From NCBI RefSeq assembly GCF_018130695.1, contig NZ_JAFCJX010000010.1, positions 1 to 64,000 on the forward strand: a stretch of 64,000 nt of DNA, in the 5' to 3' direction. Positions 1 through 11,766 of the stretch are shown in pieces (within the stretch, counting starts at the first letter, position 1; each line of letters begins with the position of its first letter). Under the pieces are notes generated by a model. That model was given only the letters and a program-made list of their open reading frames with translations, was not told the DNA's origin and did no database searches. The translations under genes were made by a program, and so were the position numbers. This DNA comes from Bradyrhizobium jicamae. Lineage in GTDB: Bacteria; Pseudomonadota; Alphaproteobacteria; Rhizobiales; Xanthobacteraceae.

Positions 1-3960
<3,960 letters not shown>

Positions 3961-3972
3961 CCGGCAAACGAC

Positions 3973-5469
3973 ATGATGGAGCATGAAAAGGTAAACATCC
4001 TTCTGGTCGATGATCAGCCGGCGAAGCTGCTGGCCTATGAGGTCATCCTGAAGGAGCTCGGCGAGAACCTCGTCGTGGCCTCCTCGGGCCGTGAGGCGCT
4101 GGAATTCCTGCTCAAGAACGAGGTTGCGGTGATCCTCGTCGACGTCTGCATGCCCGAGCTCGACGGCTTCGAGCTCGCGGCCATGATCCGTGAACATCCG
4201 CGCTTCCAGAAGACCGCGATGATCTTCATCTCGGCGATCCAGGTCTCCGACTTCGACCGGCTGCGCGGCTATGAGATGGGGGCCGTCGACTATGTGCCGG
4301 TGCCCGTCGTGCCGGAGGTGCTGCGCGCAAAGATCCGCGTGTTCGCCGAGCTCTATCGCAAGACGCGGCAGCTCGAGCGCCTCAACACAGAGCTCGAAGA
4401 CCGCGTGCGCGCCCGCACCGCCGAGCTGGAGCAATCGACAACGCGCCTCGTCGAAAGCGAGCAGCGCCGCAGCATGGCGATTGCCGCCGGCAAGATGGGC
4501 TCATGGGACTGGGACTGGATCAACGGCGACTGGATGTGGGACGAAGGGCAGTACAAGATCTTCGGCATCGAACCCGGCACGCTCGATGTCACCTCGTCGA
4601 ACATCCAGACTCTGTTTCACCCTGATGACGTCGACGGCCTGCGCCAGGCCTGGGGCGAGTTCACCAAGGGCGCCAAATCCTACGAGACCGAGTTCCGCAT
4701 CGTCAGGCCGGACGGCGAGATCCGCTGGTGCGTCGGCACCGCGGCCGCCAGCATCGACAAGGATGGACGGGTGGTGCGGGTCAGCGGCGTGACCGTCGAC
4801 ATCACCGATCGCAAGCGCGCCGAGGAGCGTCAGAGCCTGCTCACGCGCGAGGTCGACCATCGCGCCAAGAACGCGCTGGCGCTGGCGCAGTCGATCGTGC
4901 GGCTGACGCGCGCGCAAAACATGAATGCCTATGTGAAAGCGGTCGAGGGCCGCATCACCGCGCTCGCGCGCGTTCACACCGTGCTGTCGCTGTCGAGCTG
5001 GCAGGGCGCCGAGATCCGCCGCCTGGTCGCCGAGGAGGTGGCGCCTTATTCCGGCGCAGGCCAGATCCAGATCGAGGGCGCGGAGGTGCAGTTGCAGCCG
5101 GCCACTGCGCAGACGCTGGCGCTCGCGCTGCACGAGCTCGTCACCAATTCGGCCAAGTATGGCAGCCTGTCCGCGCTCGCCGGCCGCCTGGCCATCACTT
5201 GGGAGGTCGAGAGCGACACGTTAATTCTGGCCTGGGTTGAAACAGGTGGCCCCGCGGTAACAAAACCGACATCGAAGGGCTTTGGTACGCGCAGCGTGAT
5301 TGCCAGCATCGAAACCCAGCTTGGCGGGCAGGCGGACTTCGACTGGCGCAAGGAAGGGCTGATCTGCCGGCTGACCGTTCCGCTGCGATCAGCCATCTCC
5401 TCCGATACGTCGCAGTACCGCGAGATGCTCGCGCAAGACCGCCAGGCGATGACCTCCCGCGTCGGATGA
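3973..5469 (+). CDS. Receiver-PAS-HWE histidine kinase
   Basis: A 498-residue cytoplasmic kinase. An N-terminal receiver (1-120) has candidate phospho-Asp57 in LVDVCMPELDG. A coiled coil at 130-165 leads into a PAS/PAC fold at about 170-285. The transmitter is of the HWE class: the His box is DHRAKN with His296, and a W-V-E signature near residue 420 replaces the usual G1 box region. HWE kinases are typical of alphaproteobacteria and often act in light or general stress signalling. Being a receiver-kinase downstream of a hybrid kinase suggests a phosphorelay between the two products, which is inference. ATG ATG at 3973 is taken as the start; it follows the previous stop by 12 bases. Confidence 0.92.
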   Translation: MMEHEKVNILLVDDQPAKLLAYEVILKELGENLVVASSGREALEFLLKNEVAVILVDVCMPELDGFELAAMIREHPRFQKTAMIFISAIQVSDFDRLRGYEMGAVDYVPVPVVPEVLRAKIRVFAELYRKTRQLERLNTELEDRVRARTAELEQSTTRLVESEQRRSMAIAAGKMGSWDWDWINGDWMWDEGQYKIFGIEPGTLDVTSSNIQTLFHPDDVDGLRQAWGEFTKGAKSYETEFRIVRPDGEIRWCVGTAAASIDKDGRVVRVSGVTVDITDRKRAEERQSLLTREVDHRAKNALALAQSIVRLTRAQNMNAYVKAVEGRITALARVHTVLSLSSWQGAEIRRLVAEEVAPYSGAGQIQIEGAEVQLQPATAQTLALALHELVTNSAKYGSLSALAGRLAITWEVESDTLILAWVETGGPAVTKPTSKGFGTRSVIASIETQLGGQADFDWRKEGLICRLTVPLRSAISSDTSQYREMLAQDRQAMTSRVG

Positions 5470-5566
5470 TCGCGCCTGCACGATTGTGAACTGAGCGCAC
5501 GACGCTTTTCGGCTAAATGTGCTGGGCAAGCCTGATCATGACGATCACGGCAATGCTGGAGCCGTG

Positions 5567-6901
5567 ATGCCGAACAAGCTGGTTTCACTCGTGCTGACGA
5601 TCGCAGTCTCGTCGATTGCGACGACGGCGTTGCGGGCAGACCCGGTCCTGAAGGGATCGGACGCATTCGGCGACTGGCAGCGCGACAAACCGGGCACGGT
5701 GCGGCTGATCAGGCCCGAGGATTTGCCGAAGCCTGGCGCGACCGCCTCCAGCAGCAATCCATCGCGCGTGACGGCACGGCCGGCTTCAGCGATTCCGCAA
5801 GTGCCGGCGGGTTTCAAGATCGACCTGTTCGCCAGCGGCTTGAGCGGCCCGCGCATCATCAGGACGGCGCCGAACGGCGACATCTTCGTCGCTGAAACCT
5901 GGCAGGGCCGCATCCGCGTGCTGCGTGCGGCTGATGGCGCAACGAAGCCGACGGTGAATGAGGTCTATGCCGGCGGTCTCAGCCGCCCGTTCGGCATGGC
6001 GTTCTTTCCGAACGGCGATAATCCGCAATGGCTGTATGTCGCCAACACCGACAGCGTCGTGCGCTTCGCCTATCGCAGCGGCGACCTCAAGGCGACGGGT
6101 AAGCCGGAGGTCGTCGTCGCCAACCTCCCGCATGGCTATGGCCATTCCACCCGCGACATCGTCTTCACCCCCGATAACAAGCGGATGCTGGTGTCGGTCG
6201 GCTCCGCCGGCAATGCGGGCGAGGGGCTCGGGCGCCCGCCGGAGGGGATCGAGGCATGGGCCCGCTCGCACGCGCTGGGCGCCGCCTGGGGCTCTGAGAC
6301 CGACCGTGCGGCCGTATTGGCCTTCGATCCCGACGGCAAGAACCAGGCGCTGTACGCAACCGGCATCCGCAATTGCGTGGGGCTCGCCATCCAGCCCGGC
6401 AGCGGCACGCCCTGGTGCTCGACCAACGAGCGCGATGGACGCGGCGACAACCTCGTGCCCGACTATGTGACGCGCGTGCGCGAAGGCGCGTTCTATGGTT
6501 GGCCGTGGTTCTACATCGGCGCCAATGAAGACCCCGCACATCCCGGCATGCGGCCCGACCTGAAGGACAAGGTGACGGTGCCGGACGTGCTGTTGCAGGC
6601 GCACTCGGCTTCGCTCGGGCTCGTCTTCTACACCGGCAGCAGCTTTCCGCCGGAATATCGCGGCGATGCCTTCGCCGCCCTGCATGGCTCGTGGAACCGG
6701 TCGAAGCGGACCGGCTACAAGGTCGTCCGGATCCGCCTGAAGGATGGCGTGCCGACCGGCGAGTACGAGGATTTCGTCACCGGGTTTGTCACCGGCGATA
6801 ACGAGGTGTGGGGACGCCCGGTCGGCGTCACCGTCGCGCGCGACGGTGCGCTGCTGATCTCCGAGGACGGCAATGGCACGATCTGGCGCGTCAGCCGCTA
6901 G
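5567..6901 (+). CDS. Secreted PQQ-type sugar (sorbosone/glucose) dehydrogenase-like beta-propeller
   Basis: A 444-residue protein. The start at 5567 is preferred over an in-frame upstream ATG at 5519 because it gives a clean signal peptide (about residues 1-24, ending near LRADP). The mature part, from about residue 80, matches the soluble glucose/L-sorbosone dehydrogenase fold: PAGFKIDLFASGL, then blade motifs such as NGDIFVAETWQGRIRVL, GLSRPFGMAFFP, ATGIRNCVGLAIQP and LHGSWNRSKRTGYKV. Enzymes of this family oxidise aldoses or sorbosone with PQQ in the periplasm. The actual substrate cannot be read from the sequence. It stands alone, convergent with the ABC operon whose last gene ends one base after its stop codon. 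Confidence 0.85.
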   Translation: MPNKLVSLVLTIAVSSIATTALRADPVLKGSDAFGDWQRDKPGTVRLIRPEDLPKPGATASSSNPSRVTARPASAIPQVPAGFKIDLFASGLSGPRIIRTAPNGDIFVAETWQGRIRVLRAADGATKPTVNEVYAGGLSRPFGMAFFPNGDNPQWLYVANTDSVVRFAYRSGDLKATGKPEVVVANLPHGYGHSTRDIVFTPDNKRMLVSVGSAGNAGEGLGRPPEGIEAWARSHALGAAWGSETDRAAVLAFDPDGKNQALYATGIRNCVGLAIQPGSGTPWCSTNERDGRGDNLVPDYVTRVREGAFYGWPWFYIGANEDPAHPGMRPDLKDKVTVPDVLLQAHSASLGLVFYTGSSFPPEYRGDAFAALHGSWNRSKRTGYKVVRIRLKDGVPTGEYEDFVTGFVTGDNEVWGRPVGVTVARDGALLISEDGNGTIWRVSR

Positions 6902-7768
6902 CTAGAGCACATCGGCCAATGACTGACCATGCAGCTCGATGTTGAGGCCCTGCATGCCGAGATCGTTGATCTCGCCGCCCATGGCCTTCAGGCTCTCCTC
7001 GCGGATCAGCGACATCAGCCCGCGCCGCAGCGCCAGGAATTCCGAGGACATCATCATCGACTGCTGCCGCGGCCGCTCCAGCGGGATCGGGATCTCGGCC
7101 TTGATCGAGCCGGGCCGGGCGGTCATGCAGTAGACGCGGTCGGACAGGAAGATCGCCTCGTCGATGTCGTGGGTGACGAACAGCACCGAGATCTTCAGCC
7201 GCTGCCACATGTTGGTGAGGATCTGCTGCATGATCACGCGCGTCTGTGCATCCAGCGCGCCGAACGGCTCGTCGAGCAGCAGTACCTTCGGTCCGGTCGC
7301 CAGCGCCCGGACGATGCCGACGCGCTGCTTCATGCCGCCGGATAGTCTGTCCGGATAGTGCTTCTCGAACGCCTCCAAGCCGGCGAGGCCGAGCAGGGTG
7401 CGTGCGGCGCGTTCGCGCTGCGAGCGGTCCATGCCGCGCATCTTGAGGCCGAACTCGACGTTCTCCCGCACCGTCTTCCAGGGGAACAGCGAGTATTGCT
7501 GGAACACCATGCCGCGTTCCGCGCTCGGGCCTTTTACTGTTTCGCCATCGACCGTGATGGCGCCTGCGGTGGGCTTGAGAAAGCCCGCGACGGCATTGAG
7601 GAAGGTCGACTTGCCGCAGCCGGACGGGCCGACGATGGAGACGAACTCGCCGGGATTGACGTGGATGTCGGTATTGGTGACGGCAGCCACCGAGCCGTCG
7701 ATCGTCTCGTAGCTCAGTGCAAAGTCCTTGACCTCGATATGGCCCTTGCTGGCCTTGCCGTCGTTCAT
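6902..7768 (-). CDS. ABC transporter ATP-binding protein (NitT/TauT family)
   Basis: A 288-residue ATPase of a nitrate/sulfonate/taurine-type importer. Walker A is GPSGCGKST, the signature is LSGGMKQR and Walker B is VLLLDEPFGALD followed by the H-loop region VTHDIDEA. The start is the ATG read from 7768, which overlaps the permease stop by four bases (ATGA); a longer open frame upstream is only the permease read in another frame. It is last in a three-gene operon, binding protein, permease, ATPase, transcribed leftward from about 10.1 kb. The partner genes and the redox genes to the right suggest uptake of a substrate used by the AprA/AprB-like enzyme, which is inference. Confidence 0.93.
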   Translation of the reverse strand: MNDGKASKGHIEVKDFALSYETIDGSVAAVTNTDIHVNPGEFVSIVGPSGCGKSTFLNAVAGFLKPTAGAITVDGETVKGPSAERGMVFQQYSLFPWKTVRENVEFGLKMRGMDRSQRERAARTLLGLAGLEAFEKHYPDRLSGGMKQRVGIVRALATGPKVLLLDEPFGALDAQTRVIMQQILTNMWQRLKISVLFVTHDIDEAIFLSDRVYCMTARPGSIKAEIPIPLERPRQQSMMMSSEFLALRRGLMSLIREESLKAMGGEINDLGMQGLNIELHGQSLADVL

Positions 7769-8664
7769 GCGCGCCCCCAGGGCATGGCGAGCCGCCCGAC
7801 GGCCCGGATCATCAGGCTCGAGGCGAGGCCGAGCACGCCGATTGCGATCATGCCGAGCGCGATGTCGGCGTACTGGACCAACGAATAGGCCTCCCAGGTG
7901 AAATAGCCGATGCCGTATTGGCCGGAGATCATCTCGGCCGCGATCAGCGACACCCAGGCAACCCCCATGCCGATCGTCAGCCCGGTGAAGATGTGCGGCA
8001 GCGAGGCCGGGAAATAGACCTCGCGGAAGATCGAGGCCTCCCGGGCGCCGAGGCAACGCGCGGCGCGGACCAGCACGGGATCGACGAGGACCATGCCATG
8101 CAGCGTGTTGACCAGGATCGGGAAGAACGAGCCGAGGAAGGTGATGAAGACGATGCTCTGCTCGTTGGTCGGCCACAGCATGATCGCCATCGGCACCCAG
8201 GCGATCGCCGGGATCGGACGCAGCACTTCAGAGACCGGGAAGACGATCTCGTGCACCAGCTTGAAGCGGCCCATGATCAGCCCGAGTGGCACGCCGACGA
8301 TTGCAGCCAGCGAGAAGCCGAGCAGGATGCGGCGGCAGCTCAGCACGATATGCATCAGGAACTTTGGATCGTGGATCGCTTTCGTGAAGCTCTCATAGAC
8401 CGCCAGCGGCGAGGGCACGTTGGTGAAGCGGACGAAGAACACCACGCGGTACTTCGTCAAGAGATGCCAGATCACCAGGAACACGGCGAGCGAGACGATG
8501 CCGATCAGAGTGGCGCGGATGCGATCCTTGTTAAGGCGATACCAGCGCCCGGCGATCACACCGAACGTGGCGGGCGCCGCCGGTGCCGCGGCGGCGGGCT
8601 CGGATGTAACCGCAGCGACCACGGGTTCGGCCTCCTGCCGGGCAAGCACGGGGCTGGAGCTCAC
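7765..8664 (-). CDS. ABC transporter permease (SsuC/TauC/NrtB type)
   Basis: A 299-residue inner-membrane permease. An Ala/Pro-rich cytoplasmic N-terminus (1-45) is followed by about six hydrophobic segments. The EAA-type coupling loop is visible around RAARCLGAREASIFREVYFPASLPHIFTG. It overlaps the binding-protein gene by four bases at its start and the ATPase gene by four bases at its end, so the three are translationally coupled. Family members import oxyanions or sulfonates. Nothing in the permease itself fixes the substrate. Confidence 0.92.
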   Translation of the reverse strand: MSSSPVLARQEAEPVVAAVTSEPAAAAPAAPATFGVIAGRWYRLNKDRIRATLIGIVSLAVFLVIWHLLTKYRVVFFVRFTNVPSPLAVYESFTKAIHDPKFLMHIVLSCRRILLGFSLAAIVGVPLGLIMGRFKLVHEIVFPVSEVLRPIPAIAWVPMAIMLWPTNEQSIVFITFLGSFFPILVNTLHGMVLVDPVLVRAARCLGAREASIFREVYFPASLPHIFTGLTIGMGVAWVSLIAAEMISGQYGIGYFTWEAYSLVQYADIALGMIAIGVLGLASSLMIRAVGRLAMPWGRA

Positions 8665-10088
8665 GTCTTGCCTCCGCCAACGGCCGACTTCACGGCGTCC
8701 TCAAATCCCAGCACCTTGCCGCCGGTCTTGGCGGCGTAGGCTTCCGCGTCCTTCTTCAGCAGGAACGGCGCGATGTCGCCGCCGCCGACCGCAAAGAATG
8801 CCTGGTCGGCGAACAGCTTGATGCCGCGCGAGGTGTCGAAGACGTAGGCGACGTTGATCTTCTTGCCCTTGGCCTTGAAATCGGCATAGGCGCCGAGCGT
8901 GCAGGTCGCGCTGGAGAACGGCAGGATGCCGTCGCCATCGACCCAGACCTCGCCGGACTTGCGCGGTTCAGTCACGGGCTTCTTGCAGAAGCTGTCCTCG
9001 CCGGCGATCTCGTAGTTCGTCGTGCTGGCGAGTTGCGCGTCGTAGTCGAGCTTCATCTCGGCATAGGCCTTGCGGATGTAGCTATCGTCGACCCATTTCT
9101 TCGGATCGAATTCCTTCATCCGTCCGAGATTCTGCAGCACCTTGACGTCGGTCGCGGCGGCCTCGATCAACGCCGGCTTGATGGTCGGATCGGTCGTCAT
9201 GTTGCCGCTGGGGCCGAGGAAGATGTAGACTACTTCCTTGCTGATGCCGGTCCATTCCTGGATCTTCTCGGCCGCGAGCTTCGGATCGGCACGCAGCCAT
9301 TGATTGGCGGCGATCACGGCCTTGATGTAGGCGACGACGACCTCCGGATATTTCTCGGCGAAGTCGGAACGCACGACGACGCCGTGGAAGGTCGGCAGGT
9401 TGGTCTCGACGCCGTCGAAGATCTTGCGCGCAAAGCCGCGGAACGGCAGCAGCTCGGCGAACGGCACGAAGTCGGCGTGGGCGTCGATCTTCTTCTCCTG
9501 CAGGTTGGTCGAGCCGACCTCGGGGCTCTGGCTGACCAGCTGGAAGAAATCCGAACCATAGCCGCGGTCCTGCATCGCCTTCAGCACCATGCCATGTGCG
9601 GCGGAACCGAAGGGCACGCTGACCAGCTTGCCCTTGAGATCGGCAAGATCGTAGTAGGGCGAATCCTTGTGAACGACGATGCCATTGCCGGAGCCGGCCA
9701 TGCTGTAGGCGGCGACCGCGATCAGGCGGCTCTTGCTCTCCGGATTGTTTTCGAAGGTGAAGCCGTTGACGACCAGCGGATAGTCGCCCATCGCGCCGAA
9801 TTGCAGCTTGTTGGCCATCATGCCGTTGGTGACGGGCGGACCGGAGGTGAAGTTCTGCCACTCCAGCTCGAACTTGATGTTGGCGTATTTGCCTGATGTC
9901 GGCAGATACTTCTCGAGCAGTTTCAGCTGCCGGATCACGACGCCCGTCGTCACGGTGTTGGTCGTGGTGTCCTGGGTGCCGATCCCGATCGTGACGGTTT
10001 CTGCAGCCGCAGGACGCGCAAGCATCAGGGCCAGCGCGGTGGCCGATAGCGCGATCGCGCGTGCTGGAATGTGGCGGAGCATTCTCAT
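8661..10088 (-). CDS. ABC substrate-binding protein with a NosL-like C-terminal domain
   Basis: A 475-residue secreted protein, longer than the usual 320-350 of SsuA/TauA/NrtA relatives. Residues 1-29 form a signal peptide ending in PAAAE. Residues 30-345 are a periplasmic binding-protein fold (VTIGIGTQDTT, GAMGDYPLV, LADLKGKLVSVPFGSAAHGM). The last 110 residues or so, from about 365, resemble NosL, the lipoprotein of copper delivery to nitrous oxide reductase: a Cys at 368, a second Cys at 396, then IKLFADQAFFAVGGGD and a dA..yA..tGG.vl.FEDA ending. NosL homology is a judgement from pattern, not a search. It is the first gene of its operon, with a possible regulator site 87 bases upstream. 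Confidence 0.87.
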   Translation of the reverse strand: MRMLRHIPARAIALSATALALMLARPAAAETVTIGIGTQDTTTNTVTTGVVIRQLKLLEKYLPTSGKYANIKFELEWQNFTSGPPVTNGMMANKLQFGAMGDYPLVVNGFTFENNPESKSRLIAVAAYSMAGSGNGIVVHKDSPYYDLADLKGKLVSVPFGSAAHGMVLKAMQDRGYGSDFFQLVSQSPEVGSTNLQEKKIDAHADFVPFAELLPFRGFARKIFDGVETNLPTFHGVVVRSDFAEKYPEVVVAYIKAVIAANQWLRADPKLAAEKIQEWTGISKEVVYIFLGPSGNMTTDPTIKPALIEAAATDVKVLQNLGRMKEFDPKKWVDDSYIRKAYAEMKLDYDAQLASTTNYEIAGEDSFCKKPVTEPRKSGEVWVDGDGILPFSSATCTLGAYADFKAKGKKINVAYVFDTSRGIKLFADQAFFAVGGGDIAPFLLKKDAEAYAAKTGGKVLGFEDAVKSAVGGGKT

Positions 10089-10168
10089 CCTCTCTCGGTT
10101 GGATGTGCCGATGCTGCCATGATTGGGTGAGGGGCCGATCGCTGCAAACCCGGACTGATCCTCACGGT

Positions 10169-10180
10169 CGATTAGTTGCC
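10169..10180 (-). promoter_or_regulatory. Possible Crp/Fnr-family half-site upstream of the ABC operon
   Basis: Read on the minus strand this is GGCAACTAATCG. It shares CAACTAAT with two further sites at 11491 and 11698. Its centre is about 87 bases upstream of the binding-protein start. The right arm departs from the palindrome seen in the other copies, so this is the weakest of the three. Confidence 0.4.
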
Positions 10181-10262
10181 GGGAAACCGCCGCTGCCCAT
10201 TGGATGGGCAGTTTTGCCCTGGAAAGCCAATCGGCTGTGCATCAAACTTCATCCCGATAGCC

Positions 10263-11027
10263 CTAGTCCGAAGCAGCGCCGCGCATCTCTTCCAGCACAT
10301 CAGGCCGGCACACCACGATCTGCGACCGCTTGGTCACGACGATCTGCTTCTCCTGCATCCGCTTCAGGCTGATCGTCACCCACTGCCGGGTCGCGCCGAC
10401 CATGTGGGCGATGTCGGCGTGGGTGAAGGCCGCAGCGATCAGGGTGCCGTCGGGGTCCTCGACGCCGTAGAGGTCCATCAGATGCAGCATCAGATGGGCC
10501 AGGCGCTGGGTGATCGAGCGGGTTCCCAGCATCTGCGCCAGCGCCGAATAGCACTTGCCCTTGAAGGTCAGCCCTTCGATCAGGCCGATCGCGAGATTGG
10601 GGATTTCGGCCGCCAGCGTGCGCAATTCGCGGCCGGGAAGCTGCACCACGGCGCAGTTGCTGGCAGCAACACCCGACCATTGATGCGTGCCGCCTTCGAA
10701 TACTTCGGGGCCGCCGACGAAATTGCCGACATGCCAGTAGGCCAGCGTGATCTCGCGGCCGAGCGGGGAGATGTAGAACACACGGATCCGGCCGCTCTCG
10801 ATCAGCCAGATGCCGTCATGCCTGGCGCCCTGGCTGAACAGCGTCTGTCCGCGATTGAGGACCTTGCGGCGGCCCTGCTTTAGCACGAGATCGCGCTCGC
10901 GCGGCGTCAGCTTGTCCATCAGCGGCGGCGGGCCGCCGATTGACTGCTGATTCTCGGTGAGCAGCAGCGACGTGCTCACGGGCATTTTGCCGGGAGGCGT
11001 GGCGCCGCGAACGGCTTGGAGCAACAT
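10263..11027 (-). CDS. Crp/Fnr-family transcriptional regulator
   Basis: A 254-residue regulator. The cyclic-nucleotide-binding-like beta-roll spans about 60-150 (GQTLFSQGARHDGIWLIESG, WHVGNFVGG) and a winged helix-turn-helix lies at about 190-235 (THADIAHMVGATRQWVTISLKRM). The recognition helix lacks the E-x-x-S-R pattern of FNR/FixK proteins, so its DNA site should differ from TTGAT-N4-ATCAA. There is no N-terminal Cys cluster of the FNR type. ATG at 11027 is chosen over an upstream in-frame codon because GGAGG precedes it at good spacing. It lies between the ABC operon and the oxidoreductase genes and is the obvious candidate to control them. Confidence 0.9.
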   Translation of the reverse strand: MLLQAVRGATPPGKMPVSTSLLLTENQQSIGGPPPLMDKLTPRERDLVLKQGRRKVLNRGQTLFSQGARHDGIWLIESGRIRVFYISPLGREITLAYWHVGNFVGGPEVFEGGTHQWSGVAASNCAVVQLPGRELRTLAAEIPNLAIGLIEGLTFKGKCYSALAQMLGTRSITQRLAHLMLHLMDLYGVEDPDGTLIAAAFTHADIAHMVGATRQWVTISLKRMQEKQIVVTKRSQIVVCRPDVLEEMRGAASD

Positions 11028-11141
11028 GGACTGCCTCCGGATCGTCTGGAATTGATCCAAAAAGCAGCAAGCTTCATGCCAGACCGATCCTGAGCGGGCG
11101 CGGCAAAGCCGCCCGGCCAATGGCTCGAAACGCCAGTGAAA

Positions 11142-11441
11142 TCAATGGCTGGCAAGGTCCAGAAGGTAGCTTTTGGGATAGATGCCGCGGTTATGGCCGT
11201 CAGAGAAGGCAATGTTCAATCCGTAGCCGAGATCGGCGACCTCGACGATGGCGAGGCCGGGGAAGTGCGCCGGGAAGCGCTCGTCGAATCGGGCGCGAAT
11301 GCAGTGGGCGCATTTGCAGGCCGTGCGCAGCGTCTCGGCGGAAAGCGTGATGCTCGCACCCTGGGATGTCGCCATCGACAGCGCGGCAAGATCGGGACTG
11401 ACGTCGTATCCCGTCACAGTCGGTGCAACCGTCATCGCCAT
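11142..11441 (-). CDS. DUF971 / gamma-butyrobetaine-hydroxylase-like N-terminal domain protein
   Basis: A 99-residue protein consisting of one DUF971 (GBBH-like N-terminal) domain. The metal-binding pattern A-C-K-C-A-H-C sits at residues 41-47, followed by the conserved core LGYGLNIAFSDGHNRGIYPKSYLLDL. In other proteins this domain sits at the N-terminus of 2-oxoglutarate oxygenases or is linked to Mrp/ApbC iron-sulfur carriers. Here it is free-standing. GAGGAGA precedes the start. It is divergent from the flavoprotein gene, with two copies of the putative regulator site in between. A role in Fe-S or metal handling for the neighbouring redox enzyme is inference. Confidence 0.82.
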   Translation of the reverse strand: MAMTVAPTVTGYDVSPDLAALSMATSQGASITLSAETLRTACKCAHCIRARFDERFPAHFPGLAIVEVADLGYGLNIAFSDGHNRGIYPKSYLLDLASH

Positions 11442-11490
11442 CGCTCATCTCTCCTCAGGAGGAACTTAGCAATGATCGACGGTGTCGATA

Positions 11491-11502
11491 GCAACTAATT
11501 GC
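11491..11502 (+). promoter_or_regulatory. Putative regulator site GCAACTAATTGC
   Basis: Imperfect palindrome with AGCAA and TTGC(C) arms around CTAA, the 5-4-5 geometry of Crp/Fnr boxes. Its centre is about 55 bases upstream of the DUF971 start on the minus strand. The 11-mer CAACTAATTGC recurs exactly at 11698. Confidence 0.5.
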
Positions 11503-11697
11503 CTGCGCGCGCCAAATAACAACGAGTCGATTGCGCACAAGCCGCGACGGGGAACGTCCGGCTACACGGTCGCCGACATGTAGAACGAACGAGCTACGCG
11601 CTTCACAGTCTTGCGCGTTCGTTTGCCGATTCACGCATCAATTCTCCGGCTGCGATTTTGGCAAATGAGCGAAACGACAGCATTCTGATCTCCATGA

Positions 11698-11708
11698 CAA
11701 CTAATTGC
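11698..11708 (+). promoter_or_regulatory. Putative regulator site CAACTAATTGC(TATC)
   Basis: Second exact copy of the 11-mer found at 11492. It continues into CTATC, where the first copy is preceded by GATAG, so the two copies together outline a TAGCAA-N4-TTGCTA palindrome. Centre about 64 bases upstream of the flavoprotein ATG, a position normal for a class II activator. Confidence 0.5.
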
Positions 11709-11766
11709 TATCGCAGCGGGCGGCCTTCCACAAAGCTGCCGTCACGTTGCGAACCAGGAGCAGACG

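Larger units (their letters stand above)
11442..11766. other. Divergent promoter region between the DUF971 gene and the flavoprotein gene
   Basis: 325 bases without a convincing gene. It holds two copies of the 11-mer CAACTAATTGC, 206 bases apart, each about 55-65 bases from the neighbouring start codon. An AGGAG ribosome-binding site lies just before 11767. Short open frames here have no start or codon pattern worth calling. Confidence 0.7.
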
